In this document: piece after piece, positions 35,506-46,266 of the stretch
Layout: every line of letters starts with the position of its first letter
Numbering within the stretch: position 1 is the first letter of the stretch
Source of the DNA: Chamaecrista fasciculata
Taxonomy: Eukaryota; Streptophyta; Magnoliopsida; Fabales; Fabaceae
Length of the DNA: 64,000 bases
Assembly: GCA_003254925.1 (NCBI GenBank)
Contig: QANZ01045264.1
Location: 1 to 64,000, forward strand
Direction: 5' to 3'
Notes under the pieces: generated by a model
What the model was told of the DNA's origin: nothing
Seen by the model: only the letters and a program-made list of their open reading frames with translations
The model's database searches: none
Made by a program: the position numbers and the translations under genes

Positions 35506-35853
35506 TAGACCTGATCATGAGCCCGAAAGCCCGTCCGGCCCGATTTACCCGGCCCGAAAAAATTGAAAAGGAGCCCGAAAATAAAAGCCCGAAAAAAAAA
35601 CGAGCCCGAATTTTAAAAAGCCCGCTTTAATACGGGCCGGGCTCGGGCTTTTTTTTCAGCCCGGCCCGTATTAATATACNAGTTTGGCAAAAAAAAATTA
35701 TATAAAAAAGCCCGCAATCAAGCCCGGTCCACATTTATAAAAAACGGGCCGAGCCCGTCCCGAATTAAAACGGGCTTGGGCCTAATTTTAGTTCGTTATT
35801 ACCCCCTAAAGCCTGGCCCGTATTTTAGTGAGCCCGGCCCGCGATCAGGTCTA
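35506..35853. mobile_element. hAT-type MITE rich in 'agcccg'
   Basis: Ends TAGACCTGATC and GATCAGGTCTA. The flanking 8-bp duplication ATGGTGAC (35498-35505 and 35854-35861) is the hAT size. The empty site is visible upstream of gene 3 ('gcatggtgacgcg', about 55183-55195). GC content is far above the surroundings because of many 'gcccg' motifs. One N lies inside. Confidence 0.85.
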
Positions 35854-36084
35854 ATGGTGACCTCATCCTCCCTAAACCCTCTTTTTTTTTTCTTGGTATT
35901 TGGGTATAAAGTAATCATAAATAGACGTAATTAATTAACAAAATAAAATATTAAAATTTTGAAAAGTATTTATGAGTAATTTAATATTAACAATTTATGA
36001 CCATAATTCCCTCTGTTGTTTTTAGGGTGTCATCCAACGGTCACAATTTTGATTGATCTCATTTCAGTTGTAATTATCTAAAAA

Positions 36085-36435
36085 AAATTATTAATGAATT
36101 TTTTAATTTATATAGATTTAATGAATTAGTTTTAAATAATAAAAAAATGATTTGATCCTTATACTATTTCAATTTTAAAAAATTTGGTTTTTAATAACAA
36201 TTTAGTTCTTTGAATTTGAACAAATTTTGTATTTTTAGTTCTTGAATTTATATTTTTTTAATCATTGAATTTGTATCAAGTTTATATATTTAGGTCCTTG
36301 AATTTGACTCAATGACCAAATCATTGACGTATGTGATATTTTGAGGGCTGAATTTTCTATTTTGATTATTTAAAGACTGATTTATTGAGTCAATACAAAT
36401 TTAGGGACTAAAAAGCAAATATCCTCAACTATCTA
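36085..36435. mobile_element. Foldback MITE, 'ttagtccttgaattt' family
   Basis: The counterpart of 34753-35098 in the duplicated upstream block, with the same inverted halves. Confidence 0.55.
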
Positions 36436-36663
36436 ATTGAATTTTGAGATTTATAGTGGCCACAATTTTTTTTTTAAAAATGGGGAACATAAAACCTTTA
36501 CAAGTATCTTTTACAATTTCTTTAGTAATAACCTTATTTGAAACATTGTTAAAACGTAAAACATTAAAATATACAAATATTTGAATATATAAATTCATCA
36601 TATTGTAAGAAACTTAGCTCATTCAACTATCATTGGCTACCAAACTATGGGCTTGTTTGGGAG

Positions 36664-36846
36664 GGGTTTGGATCCTCTAGAGTTCCTTTCCATGCATTTC
36701 TTGTGGAGTTAGTGAAAAAATATGATTTCCATGAAATAAAAATATATAAAAACTATATTTTCTCTTTCTCTCTCTTATTTTCTCTTCCTTTCTCTCTCAT
36801 ACTCTACAAGAAATGTAGAGAAAGGAACTCTAGAGGATCCATTTCC
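36664..36846. mobile_element. MITE with 9-bp target duplication (copy 2)
   Basis: Same family as 35276-35478 (ends GGGTTTGGATCCTCTAGAG and, in complement, GGAAATGGATCCTCTAGAG). It is flanked by GTTTGGGAG at 36655-36663 and 36847-36855. It sits inside the dispersed 'gcttgtttgggagtg' repeat; uninterrupted relatives are at 13043 and 56020. Confidence 0.85.
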
Positions 36847-36989
36847 GTTTGGGAGTGCTTTTGTCCTAATGACATTTGTAAATAGTGCTGAAATGTGAAA
36901 TTATTTAAATGTAGATATGTAATGATGATGATAGATAGGTTAAATTGTAGAGATATTTTAAAATTATTAAGTTACAATTAGCTCAACTT

Positions 36990-37565
36990 GAAATTTTCAT
37001 CCATTTATTTTTTATACTTTCAAATCAATGTCATTAAAATCGAACTAAAAAGTGATCCAGATTAATTGGTCTTCAAGTCACAGGTTGATTGGTTCAACCT
37101 ATTAAATCGAAGTCAAACCGGATGATGTCATAAATATATAAATAATATTTATAATTAATAAAATATAACCATAAAATTTATATAACAATAACAATACTTG
37201 TAAATTCATATTTAATTTCATTGTTCTACACAAACAAAATATATAAAAGTCATAACATGAACAGTTATTAGGTTAGTAAAAGTGAAAAAAAAATAATTTT
37301 TTTTGATTTAATAGGTTTACAATATTTTATATTGAGTTTCATATTATTTTTTATGTATTTGACCCATAAAATCAACAAAAATTTCAATTTTTTTTTTCAA
37401 AATATAGTGACCATACGGTTTTCTAAAACCTGCTCCGAGTCACAGTTCAACTCGAGTCAATTTGATCCGAAGCAATTGAACCTTATGAATGGTTCGATGG
37501 TTCAAACGAAGCTGCCTTCACTCTCGGGTCCCAATGAGACTGGTTCCACCATCCCAATCTGATTT
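36990..37565. repeat. Dispersed repeat of unknown family
   Basis: The text 'ggttgattggttcaacc', 'gtcaaaccggatgatgtc' and 'ttgatccgaagcaattgaacc' is of a type often seen in dispersed plant repeats, but no ends or target duplication are seen. No coding gene. Confidence 0.3.
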
Positions 37566-37574
37566 TCATAAGAT

Positions 37575-38110
37575 CATTTCAAATAACTCGTTATTTAAAA
37601 GGTAAAATGTTTAAATTAGTCTTCAATATATCTTTGAGTTTACTTCGATCTATGATATTTTAGAAGTTTTATATTAGTATTAAATATTTTTATAGTTATT
37701 CATTTTTAAGTTTTAACTGTAAACTAATGAATGTGGTCATCATTTTGCTTAAAAGGAGTTAATTAATTAGGTGAGAGGGCGGACTCGCGTTTCTATATGG
37801 GTTGAAACTTGAAACATTTCCATAAAATACTTCTTTAATTGGAAAAACCTTGCAATTATACATACATATCTATTGGTGAGAGAAAAAACGGTACGTAATT
37901 ATAAGTTACGCTCACCTTGAAGTTTTCATCCATTTTACTTTCAAATAACTTGTTATTTTTAAAGGTAGAATATTTAAATGGGTCTTAAATCTATATTTTT
38001 AAGTTTACTTCGATCTAAGATGTTTTAAAAATTTTATATTGGTATGAATATTTTTATAGTTATTCATTTAATTATTAGTTCTAAACTAATGAATGCAGCT
38101 ATATTTCTCA
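37575..38110. repeat. Direct duplication of about 180 bases
   Basis: 37575-37755 and 37930-38110 share 'tttcaaataact', 'gtttacttcgatcta', 'tttttatagttattcattt' and 'taaactaatgaatg' in the same order, about 355 bases apart. No function is evident. Confidence 0.6.
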
Positions 38111-39222
38111 TATTTCAAGATGAGTTTAGACTACAAGTTGCTATTGATAAATATTTTCTCTATTTAGTTTGGACTGTCAACTAACGAAAAATTTGCTCTC
38201 AAATCAACTTTTAGACCAGGTTTTATTTTATTTGTTAATAGTCTCAATTGGATTAGTAAAAAAAAAAAAACTCATTATGCGTAACTCATAATTCCAAACT
38301 TATCATTTCGGACTTGAAATGAGAGTTATATTATCAACTTCACTAGTTTAACCATGAAATAGAGAACTCGCTTTTGAGTCTTAATTTTTTTTGAACACCC
38401 TTTGAGTCTTAATTTAACCTTTTGTTTGTTGACATGCCAATAACTAGATAGATAAAGTATTTGTCAAAAATAATTCTTAGTTCCAAATTGGTCGCATTCG
38501 AACTTAAAACAAGATATAGATATTCACATTTAGTTTAGAACCAAAAGTGAAGAACAATAGAAGTATTATTTAGGATCAATATGATAAGAAACTTCTGAAA
38601 CACTTGAATCAAAATGAACTTAGCTAGGGTCTACTGTATGTTGGTTGAAATCATTTTTTCATTCAACCAAAAAAAGAAGGAAATAATTTTTTCAATAAAA
38701 TTTACCTCTTTACAAACTCATCTTATTTTTAGATAATGCCAAGAGGTCCAAATATATTTTGGTTGGATCATTAAGTTTGGCCTCAAATTCTCTTGGTGAT
38801 TATAGTTGGGCCTGATGCTAGTTCACATAATATACTTGGCCTTGTGTTGCAAATCTGATAGGCTTCTCACTTTGTGCTTGAGTTAATTAAAAGTCTTAAG
38901 CCTCACATGCTTTGAAACTCAAATATATTTGACATCTTGCTTTAAGTCTTACCATATCCATAAATTCAGGTTGTATATATAGTACATTCTCACCTCACTC
39001 TTTTCCCCCACGCTGTTGAAAATAAGTGAGTCCCTCTCCAAGTCTACCTACTTTATTGCTTTATATCATATCATTTCAATTCTTCTCCATGCTTTTTGCC
39101 ATACTATTGCTCCATCTTGTCTAAAGTATGCAGAAATTTTTTGAAGAAGCATTTAATGATATTAATAGTGACAATCCATGCTACTATAATTCAAGAAGAA
39201 AGATGAATTCAACCATGCACAA
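38111..39222. other. Intergenic DNA
   Basis: Mixed AT-rich DNA with no recognised gene. It borders the LTR fossil that starts at 39223. Confidence 0.4.
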
Positions 39223-41610
39223 TGATACAAACTCAAATTATAGCCTCAATGATTAACATAGAAACAAGCTAAAAGAGAAAGAAAATTACAAATGGAAAGG
39301 TAGGAGATGAATAGCTGAAGATGTTGCATCAGGTTTCCATAGATGAGAAGGAAAGATATGCAAAGTGAAGCCCTTCTTCGAGACAAGGGTAGTCTCCACA
39401 AAGCCACCAAGGCATTGACAATATTCTCATTAAACCCTCACACTCTATATTCTTTACTATATATACATTCATCCTCACTAAACCCCTAATTGTTAGGCCC
39501 AATTGGCTGAACTACCTTCATCTTCTTAAGCTGATATTTATAATGTATGGCTGAACTACCTTCAACTTCCCTGTACGTAAAGGAACTTGTCCTCAAGGTC
39601 TTGTAGAAGAAATAAACTCAACAATGCATGAGAGCTTATTTGACCTTCTACCATACTAGCTACCCCACCTGGATCAAATGGGTAAGATAAGAATTTAGAA
39701 AAATGAATCTCTTTTTTGTTGAACCCACATAGTCGGGTAAAAACAGATTCCACAGAGGTATCCCAATCTTCCCATTCCACCAACACTTTATAATGGTATT
39801 TGTCACTATGAGAGAGCAGTCGTTGATCCACAATAGTCATTGGTAAAACAAGGGAATTAAATTGGCATGAGAAAATTGAATTATTTGGCGTCTCACTTCA
39901 CCCATTTCAGGCACTATAATCCTTTCTTTATAACATAGAAATTCACCTCTCTTGGAATAGTCAAAAGGCAACTCCCCATCTCCATACAACTTATGAAACT
40001 GCTGCTTCTCTCCATCCTCTTTGATAGCTTGAAGTAATGCACAGTAAAATTCATGTTGCACACTAATTAAATTGTAAATGGTTGAAAACAATAACCTTGA
40101 TGAGACAAGAATTGATTCCTTACCATACTCCTTCTCAACCAAGATCCATGTTAGAATTGCTTCTTGATAGTAAACTTTCATATACCCAACACCTTTACTA
40201 CCTTCCACCTTTACTTCTAGCAGCACCATAGAATGAATAGGGTGGTAAGAATAGTCAATATGTTTAATGGATAGAGCATACTTCATGCAACAAACAGTAG
40301 TAACAGTGCCATTTTTCATTAGTTTTCCCACAAATTTTGCAGTAGCAAGTGTCATGGCCTTAGTACCCTTTGCCCACACTAAATGAAATTCACCCTGCCT
40401 CATAGTCTCAACTACTCTGTATTGTGCTGCACAAACTTTATTCCCAAACCAGAATTTATCTATAACATCTTCATCACTGTCCCTTCCTCTAATTGTAACC
40501 TTCCCATATGAGTGTTTGACATCATTAGCATCAAAGATTACAATGTTGGTTTTCATGAGCCACCCACAATTCATATTCACCCCATGATCAAAGAGAAAAA
40601 TAATGCAAAGATAAGGGTAACACATAAGGGTATCTAATCGTAACTTGCTCATTATCTCATGAGTATTATTTTTTGGAAATTTAACCATCCTTGGTAGCAC
40701 AATGCAAAGATCACCCAATATCATTGGGAACTCCACTCCCTTAAAAAAGATTAAAGCCATTCCATCTTCAATCCCAATTGTATCTTCAATTAAAACTTTA
40801 CTTAACCTCTTGAAATTTTGTACATCCCCATAGACATGACAACCAATCAAAGCAAAAAGGTAGGACCCTCCCATCGTTTTAACAATTTCATTCTTTGAGT
40901 ACACTTGCCCATCCAATTGAGGAAAATTCATGCAGCAATCAACTCTTGTTATTGAGTCCATCTTCCAACAGTTACGATGTTCAGTTTTAGAGAGACAAAA
41001 ATTTATTATAAATCCTCGTGGATCAAAGAGCACAATAGGATCTCCATTACAATCCAGAACTTCCATCTTTTTGGCATTTCTATCTAATGAAAACTCACTT
41101 GAAAGTAAAATTGAATCATTAACAAAATTGATTTGGAAGTCACAGTCCTGTTTGACAAAGTCGAATTCTCCATGATGTGCATAGATGAATTTAGAAACAT
41201 CAGTAAGACTGTGCAACTCACCTTCCGTGGATAAAGGAAGATGCGGAGCTTCTTCATTCATGAGCTTATGCACGCCCACTTCACTAGCGCCATGTTTAGC
41301 AACTACATCTGCATTTGTCTTAGCTTCGTCTCCAAAGGAAGAACGTGAATTTGAGTCAATCTGGAACATTACAACATCAGTCCAAGTTTCAGCACTGGAT
41401 TTGGATGAAGATGATATTAGTGGAGGAAATTGCATCAAATCCAGTAGAAGGATTAGACTTTATTTTTCAACCTTGAGGACAAGGTCTATTTCGTACGGGG
41501 GGAATATTGATACGAATATGAATTGCACCAAATAGGTCTAATGACCATACAACCCATACATTATAAATATCAGCTTAAGAAGATGAAAGTAGTTCAGCCA
41601 ATTTAAAACT
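39223..41610 (-). mobile_element. Broken Ty3/gypsy-type LTR retrotransposon fossil
   Basis: Parts seen: a terminal-repeat fragment on the left in minus orientation, ending ...GTATCA at 39223; a long open region on the minus strand (39562-41438) whose end contains a stretch like the integrase zinc-binding region ('FLCYKERIIVPEMGEVRRQ') and a chromodomain-like 'YKVLVEWED', with a typical gypsy C-terminus ('LEDK'); and on the right, in plus orientation, the end of a second pol region ('LEDKVYFV'), a purine tract and the start of a terminal repeat (TGATAC, 41508). The two ends are thus in opposite orientation, so it is rearranged or nested. Most of the long open region shows no gag, protease or polymerase motif. 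It is broken, with several breaks, and looks old. Confidence 0.6.
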
Positions 41611-41651
41611 AATTCATTAAATTTGTATAAATTTGAAAATTAAATAATAAT

Positions 41652-43111
41652 GGCAAAACACCCTTTTGTGCCCCTAACGTTTGTAGTGATTTTCAGTTAT
41701 GCCCCTAACGTTTCATTTTGTTCAAGCGTGCCCTCAATGTGAAACTAACGTTTCAATTATGCCCCCAATTTTGACTCAATGCCCATGTGGCAATTTTTTT
41801 ACTTATGTGTCATTTTTTTGGTCTGACGTGGCATAATGACTGAACATTCATATTTTTTTCTTCACCGTGGCATGATGACTGGATTTACATTTTTGAACAT
41901 AAAAATTGAGTAAACTAGCAAATCAGTCCCTGGATTTACATTTTTCATCATCTTCATTCATTTTAGTCCCAAATCCTCAAAATAAAATTGTAAATTGTCT
42001 CAAAACTCTTTCAAACATTTCAATTTAGTCCTTAAATATATTAAAAATCTTAAACCCTAAACCCTAAAACTTTAAAGTTCATCATCATCATCATCTTTTT
42101 CATCTTCTTTCCAGAAATTAAAAATAATTTTTAAAAAAATTAATTCAAAACCACTCAAACCCATCTATATCTTCTTCATCTTCCACTAAACTCAGTCTCG
42201 ATGATCTCTTCATTTGGGTATTCCCCTACAGCCATCCCACCGCCGCCGTCCTCACCTCCGCCATCTTCATCATCATCCTCTTTGCCGTCACAATCTTCGT
42301 CCTCGACCCCTAATCAGTCGTCTTCACCACAAACACAATCCTCACCTCCTCAGCAAGCCCCACCGGCATCTGATAAGTCATTGCCGGCGTACGGATCTAC
42401 ATCTTCATTTACAGCTCCGCCTTCATCGCTGAAGTCATCGGAGAGGAAATCAGACGATGATGCTACTAACGGCGAAGCAGTCGAAGAAGTCGCGGCCAAA
42501 ACAGTGTTTTAGGGTTTAGGGTTTAAGATTTTAGAGTTTAGGGTTTTAGATTTTAGGGTTTAGGATTTTAAGGTTTTAGGATTTTTAATATTTTTAAGGA
42601 CTAAATTAGAATGTTTGGAAGAGTTTTGGGACACTTTACAATTTTAGGATTTTAGGGTTTTAGGGTTTAGAATTTTAGGGTTTTAGGGTTTAGAGTTTGG
42701 GATTTAGGTTTTAGGGTTTTTAATACTTTTAAGGACTAAATTGGAATGTTTGGAAGAGTTTTGGGACACTTTACAATTTTATTTTGAGAATTTGGGACTA
42801 AAATGAATGAAGATGATGAAAAATGTAAATCCAGGGACTGATTTGCTAGTTTACTCAATTTTTATGTTCAAAAATGTAAATCCAGTCATCATGCCACGAT
42901 GGAAAAAAAATATGAATGTCCAGTCATTATGCCACGTCAGACCAAAAAAATGACACATAAGTAAAAAAATTGCCACATGGGCATTGAGTCAAAATTGGGG
43001 GCATAATTGAAACGTTCGTTTCACATTGAGGGCACGCTTGAACAAAATGAAACGTTAGGGGCATAACTGAAAATCACTGCAAACGTTAGGGGCACAAAAT
43101 GGTGTTTTGCC
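41652..43111. mobile_element. Non-autonomous MULE with about 380-bp TIRs and a captured-looking core
   Basis: Ends GGCAAAACACC and GGTGTTTTGCC, flanked by AATAATAAT at 41643-41651 and 43112-43120. The arms are inverted through 'gtgcccctaacgtt', 'tgtcatttttttggtctg', 'gtaaatccagggactg' and 'aaggactaaat'. The core (about 42060-42530) has higher GC, CCTCC/TCATC-rich text and an ATG frame. Repeats of 'ttagggtttag' at 42508-42720 give a telomere-like look but are degenerate. No transposase. Confidence 0.85.
42201..42512 (+). CDS. Hypothetical Pro/Ser-rich frame inside the MULE
   Basis: An ATG frame of 103 codons starts MISSFGYSPTAIPPPPSSPP, is dominated by Pro, Ser and Gln, and ends in an acidic tail with 'EAVEEVAAKT'. 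Composition recalls the N-terminal part of plant proline-rich wall or receptor-kinase proteins, so it may be a captured gene fragment (Pack-MULE). No domain is identified, and the simple composition makes chance openness possible. Confidence 0.25.
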   Translation: MISSFGYSPTAIPPPPSSPPPSSSSSSLPSQSSSSTPNQSSSPQTQSSPPQQAPPASDKSLPAYGSTSSFTAPPSSLKSSERKSDDDATNGEAVEEVAAKTVF

Positions 43112-43129
43112 AATAATAATTTTTTTTAG

Positions 43130-44235
43130 ATAACTAGAACTGAGATAAGATCAATCAAAATTGTGATTGTTGGATGACAGTTCATGACACCCCAAAAAGT
43201 AAAAAATAAATAAATAAAGGGAATTAATGAATTATGGTAATAAATTGTAAATATTAAATACTCATAAATATTTTTAAAAAATTTAATATTTTTTTATTAA
43301 TTAATTACATCCATTTATGGCTATTTTATATCCAAATTTAACATTCTAAATACCAAGAAAAGAAGTCGGGTTGCAGAGAAATATTGGAATAGTGCATTTT
43401 TCCTATAGTGTCCATATAGTATATCATTTGAACTATTAGATTCAATCGAAGCTCTCTCATCATACCACATCATCATGTCTTATCTTTTTCCTAAAATAAA
43501 TTTTTATTGTTGACTTTAATATTTTTCAAATTTAAACTATTTAAATTTTTAAAGGATTACTATTTTTTGTACCGTTAAAAAGTAATATTTATTTACAAAA
43601 TATATAAAATTTTTAAAATAAATATTTAATTGGTTTTCATTATGTTCTTATTTTAAGGTAGACATTGTTTTAAAAATATTTAAAATAAACTTATGACAAA
43701 TAATTAGATATTCTTTAAAAAATAGATATTTTGTAAATATATATTATTTTTTAACTGTATAAATGAAAATATTATTTTTAAAACTTTAAATATTTTTAAT
43801 TCAAAAAGTTTATTAAGGTTAACACTAAAGACATATTAGACATATTATAAAAAATAAAAAGATGAAAGATATGGTGATGTGTCATAATGAGATAACTTAG
43901 ATATATCCAAAGGCTCAAATACCATACTACATGGGCACTTCACCAACAGGCACTATAGGGGATTCTGGTTCGTTTGTGAAGTGGATCCCTCGTAGTGCAC
44001 TATAGATGTAGCGTTGAGAGAGAATGAAATTGTTAGATGTTCAGGTCCCACTAATACTTACTCTATTTAAATGTTCATTAGTTCGCAGATCCGATCTCCA
44101 AAGTCTAACCTCTAAATGTTCCCTACCTACCAAAAAGTTAAAACTTAAAAGTACAACTCACCTATCTATGTCACACACTTCTTCACTCAAGTAACCTTCA
44201 TCATCCCATTAAACTAATAATAAACCCATTTAACT
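43130..44235 (+). promoter_or_regulatory. Promoter ghost of a lost F-box paralogue
   Basis: 43190-43375 and 44095-44235 match, in order and on the plus strand, the distal and proximal upstream regions of genes 2 and 3: 'ttaattacatccattta', 'aaataccaagaaa', then 'aaaaagttaaaactta', 'tgtcacacac' and 'cccattaaactaataataaac'. The match ends just before the expected TATA box and no F-box coding sequence follows. An inverted-repeat insertion separates the two parts. Confidence 0.65.
43395..44060. mobile_element. Foldback insertion in the promoter ghost
   Basis: The left text 'cctatagtgtcc', 'gtatatcatttgaact' and 'cataccacatcatcatgtc' is mirrored by 'ggcactatagg', 'aggctcaaataccatac' and 'gatatggtgatgtg' on the right. 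The interior is AT-rich and also inverted around 43600-43760. Exact borders are unclear. Confidence 0.45.
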
Positions 44236-44995
44236 CTTAAAATCAATTAGATAATTGAGAAAGCTTATTTTTTTAGTCCCTGAATTTGAACTGAGTCAAT
44301 AAATCAGTCTCTGAATAATTATTATCTACAATTCAGTCCTTAAAAAATGTTACATGAAAATTAAGAAAAATCAAAATGAGCGATTGATGATGCCATTTTG
44401 TTCTTGATTAAAAAAAATCTACTTAATAAAAATTGTCAACCTGCCGTCCTTCCTTTATCACTTGTGTGTACGTCACTTATCTCGTTCGACATTCGCTAAA
44501 CAACGATTTTTTTTTTTGCTTTAATAGTATAGAAAAATATTTTATTAAAACCAATACAAAAAAAAAACATTATTGACCCAGATGAGACATGTGCTACAGT
44601 AACACGTTTTTCATCTGTGTCCAACCAATTATCAGATGTCACGTGGCACTTGGTAATTATATTAAAAAATTTGGGCAAAGCTGACACAAGGCTGAACGTG
44701 TGTCAGCCGCTGCAAAGATGCAAATTTTATTTTTTATTTTTTTTTACTTTGCAACACTTTTAAAATGTTGCTGAATATTTTTTTTATTAAACATAAAAAT
44801 TTGTTTTGTTTACTTAAACTTTTTTTTTGAATATTATTAATTATAAAATAGATTTTTTAAAAATGTAAAATTAAAAGATTAATAATCATATTTTCCATTT
44901 TATATATATATTTTCCATATTTTCCATATATTATATATATATATATTCCATTATATATATAGATATATATATTTTCCATTTTATATATCACGATT
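44236..44995. other. Intergenic DNA with half of a foldback MITE
   Basis: 44265-44345 carries one half of the 'ttagtccctgaattt' MITE. Beyond this are poly-T and TATA-rich stretches. No gene. Confidence 0.45.
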
Positions 44996-46266
44996 TTAAT
45001 AGAAGGCTTAAGTGCACTTTTGGTCCCATAACTATTACAAAGGTTTCAATTTTGTCCCATAACTATTTTTGTTGGAGTTTTTGTCCCATAACTTCTCAAA
45101 AGGTTCCACCGTTAGTCCCTTGGTGAATTCCATCCATATTTCGCCGTTAAGTCTGACGTGGCTTAGTGACTAGGATTCTGATGTGGCAAAATAAATTGAA
45201 ATGGACTGAATTAGGATCTATATGCAACATATTAGAACTTCTCTATACTCAACCCTTCGTTTTGATGAAAATCTATTGCCATTGTGCCTGCCAAATACAC
45301 CCAACGCTCATAATATTCATTTGAACGCTTCATCTTCTTCATTCTAACACAAACATCTCTTCATTCAAGCAAGCGCTAGGGTTTGGTCGACGAACGAAGT
45401 ATTGCCTCGACGGAGTTTCTCTCAAGCAAGCGCTAGTGAGAGAGAGTGGTATTGTTAGGGTTTTTGTGTGCAACGTCATCAGAAAGGCAGAGTTAGCAAC
45501 GTCGTCGTCGTCGTCGGAAGCCATTACTGAGGTATTTTTCAAATTTCGATTTAGGGTTTGAACGTGTTTTCCTTCTCTCTGAGCTTCTCCATGTTTCTTG
45601 GTTGATTTGCGATTGGTTAGGACAATTTTGAATAATGTTTGAGCCTTTTTTTCGGCTAAGTAATTTGTATGACTTTTGGTATGTTTAGGGCATGATCAGT
45701 AGTGATTTGAAGCTAGATGTATGTTTTAGAGTCGATTTCAGTGCTTATTTGTTGTTGTATTTTTCTTTGGTGAATAGTGCTTATTTGTTGTTGATGTAAA
45801 GTATTTTGTGTCTTTAGAGGTGTTACAAAATTTTTGTGTGTGTTAGGGCTTGTATGTTCATTTGCTAAAAACAGGGTGTGAGAGTTTTTGAGTTTGTATA
45901 TTGTATTTATTAATGTAGAAAGAAAAAAGGTAAAAGAAAGGATTCGTTATGAAAGGATTTGTTCCCAAACAACATGTCAAAACCAAAGAAATAGGAATCA
46001 GGAAGTTACAAAAGCATATTCTTACTTATAAATTGTTGTATCTCGCAAGATTAGCTATGGTGTATGTGCATAATTTTCGCTTTTTATGCCAAGGAAATGA
46101 TTGTATAATAACTCCATCTGATAAAATGTAGTTCAGTTTTTGAGTTTTTGAGTTTATATGTTGTAGTTTTATTTATTCATCAAATAGTTGGCCAAATTTT
46201 GTTCTAACGATATCTTCTTTACTTGTATTTTGTTATGATAACTTTCTTATTTTGATTGCTTGAAGA

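Larger units (their letters stand above)
35118..36600 (-). promoter_or_regulatory. Second, duplicated copy of the gene 2 upstream block
   Basis: From 'tttattattatttttatgagatgatcaaggtcacatg' onward (35128), this repeats 34345-35100 in the same orientation: 'gagtgtgtgacacaaaatatct', 'gtacttttaactttttgg', 'catatccacctattt' and the foldback MITE. Two MITEs have inserted into it. It has no coding region of its own, so it is a promoter copy left by tandem duplication of about 0.77 kb (before the insertions). Confidence 0.7.

Noticed and set aside
42508-42720. Interstitial telomere repeats ('ttagggtttag')
   Set aside because: Degenerate, not the regular TTTAGGG heptamer, and part of the MULE interior.
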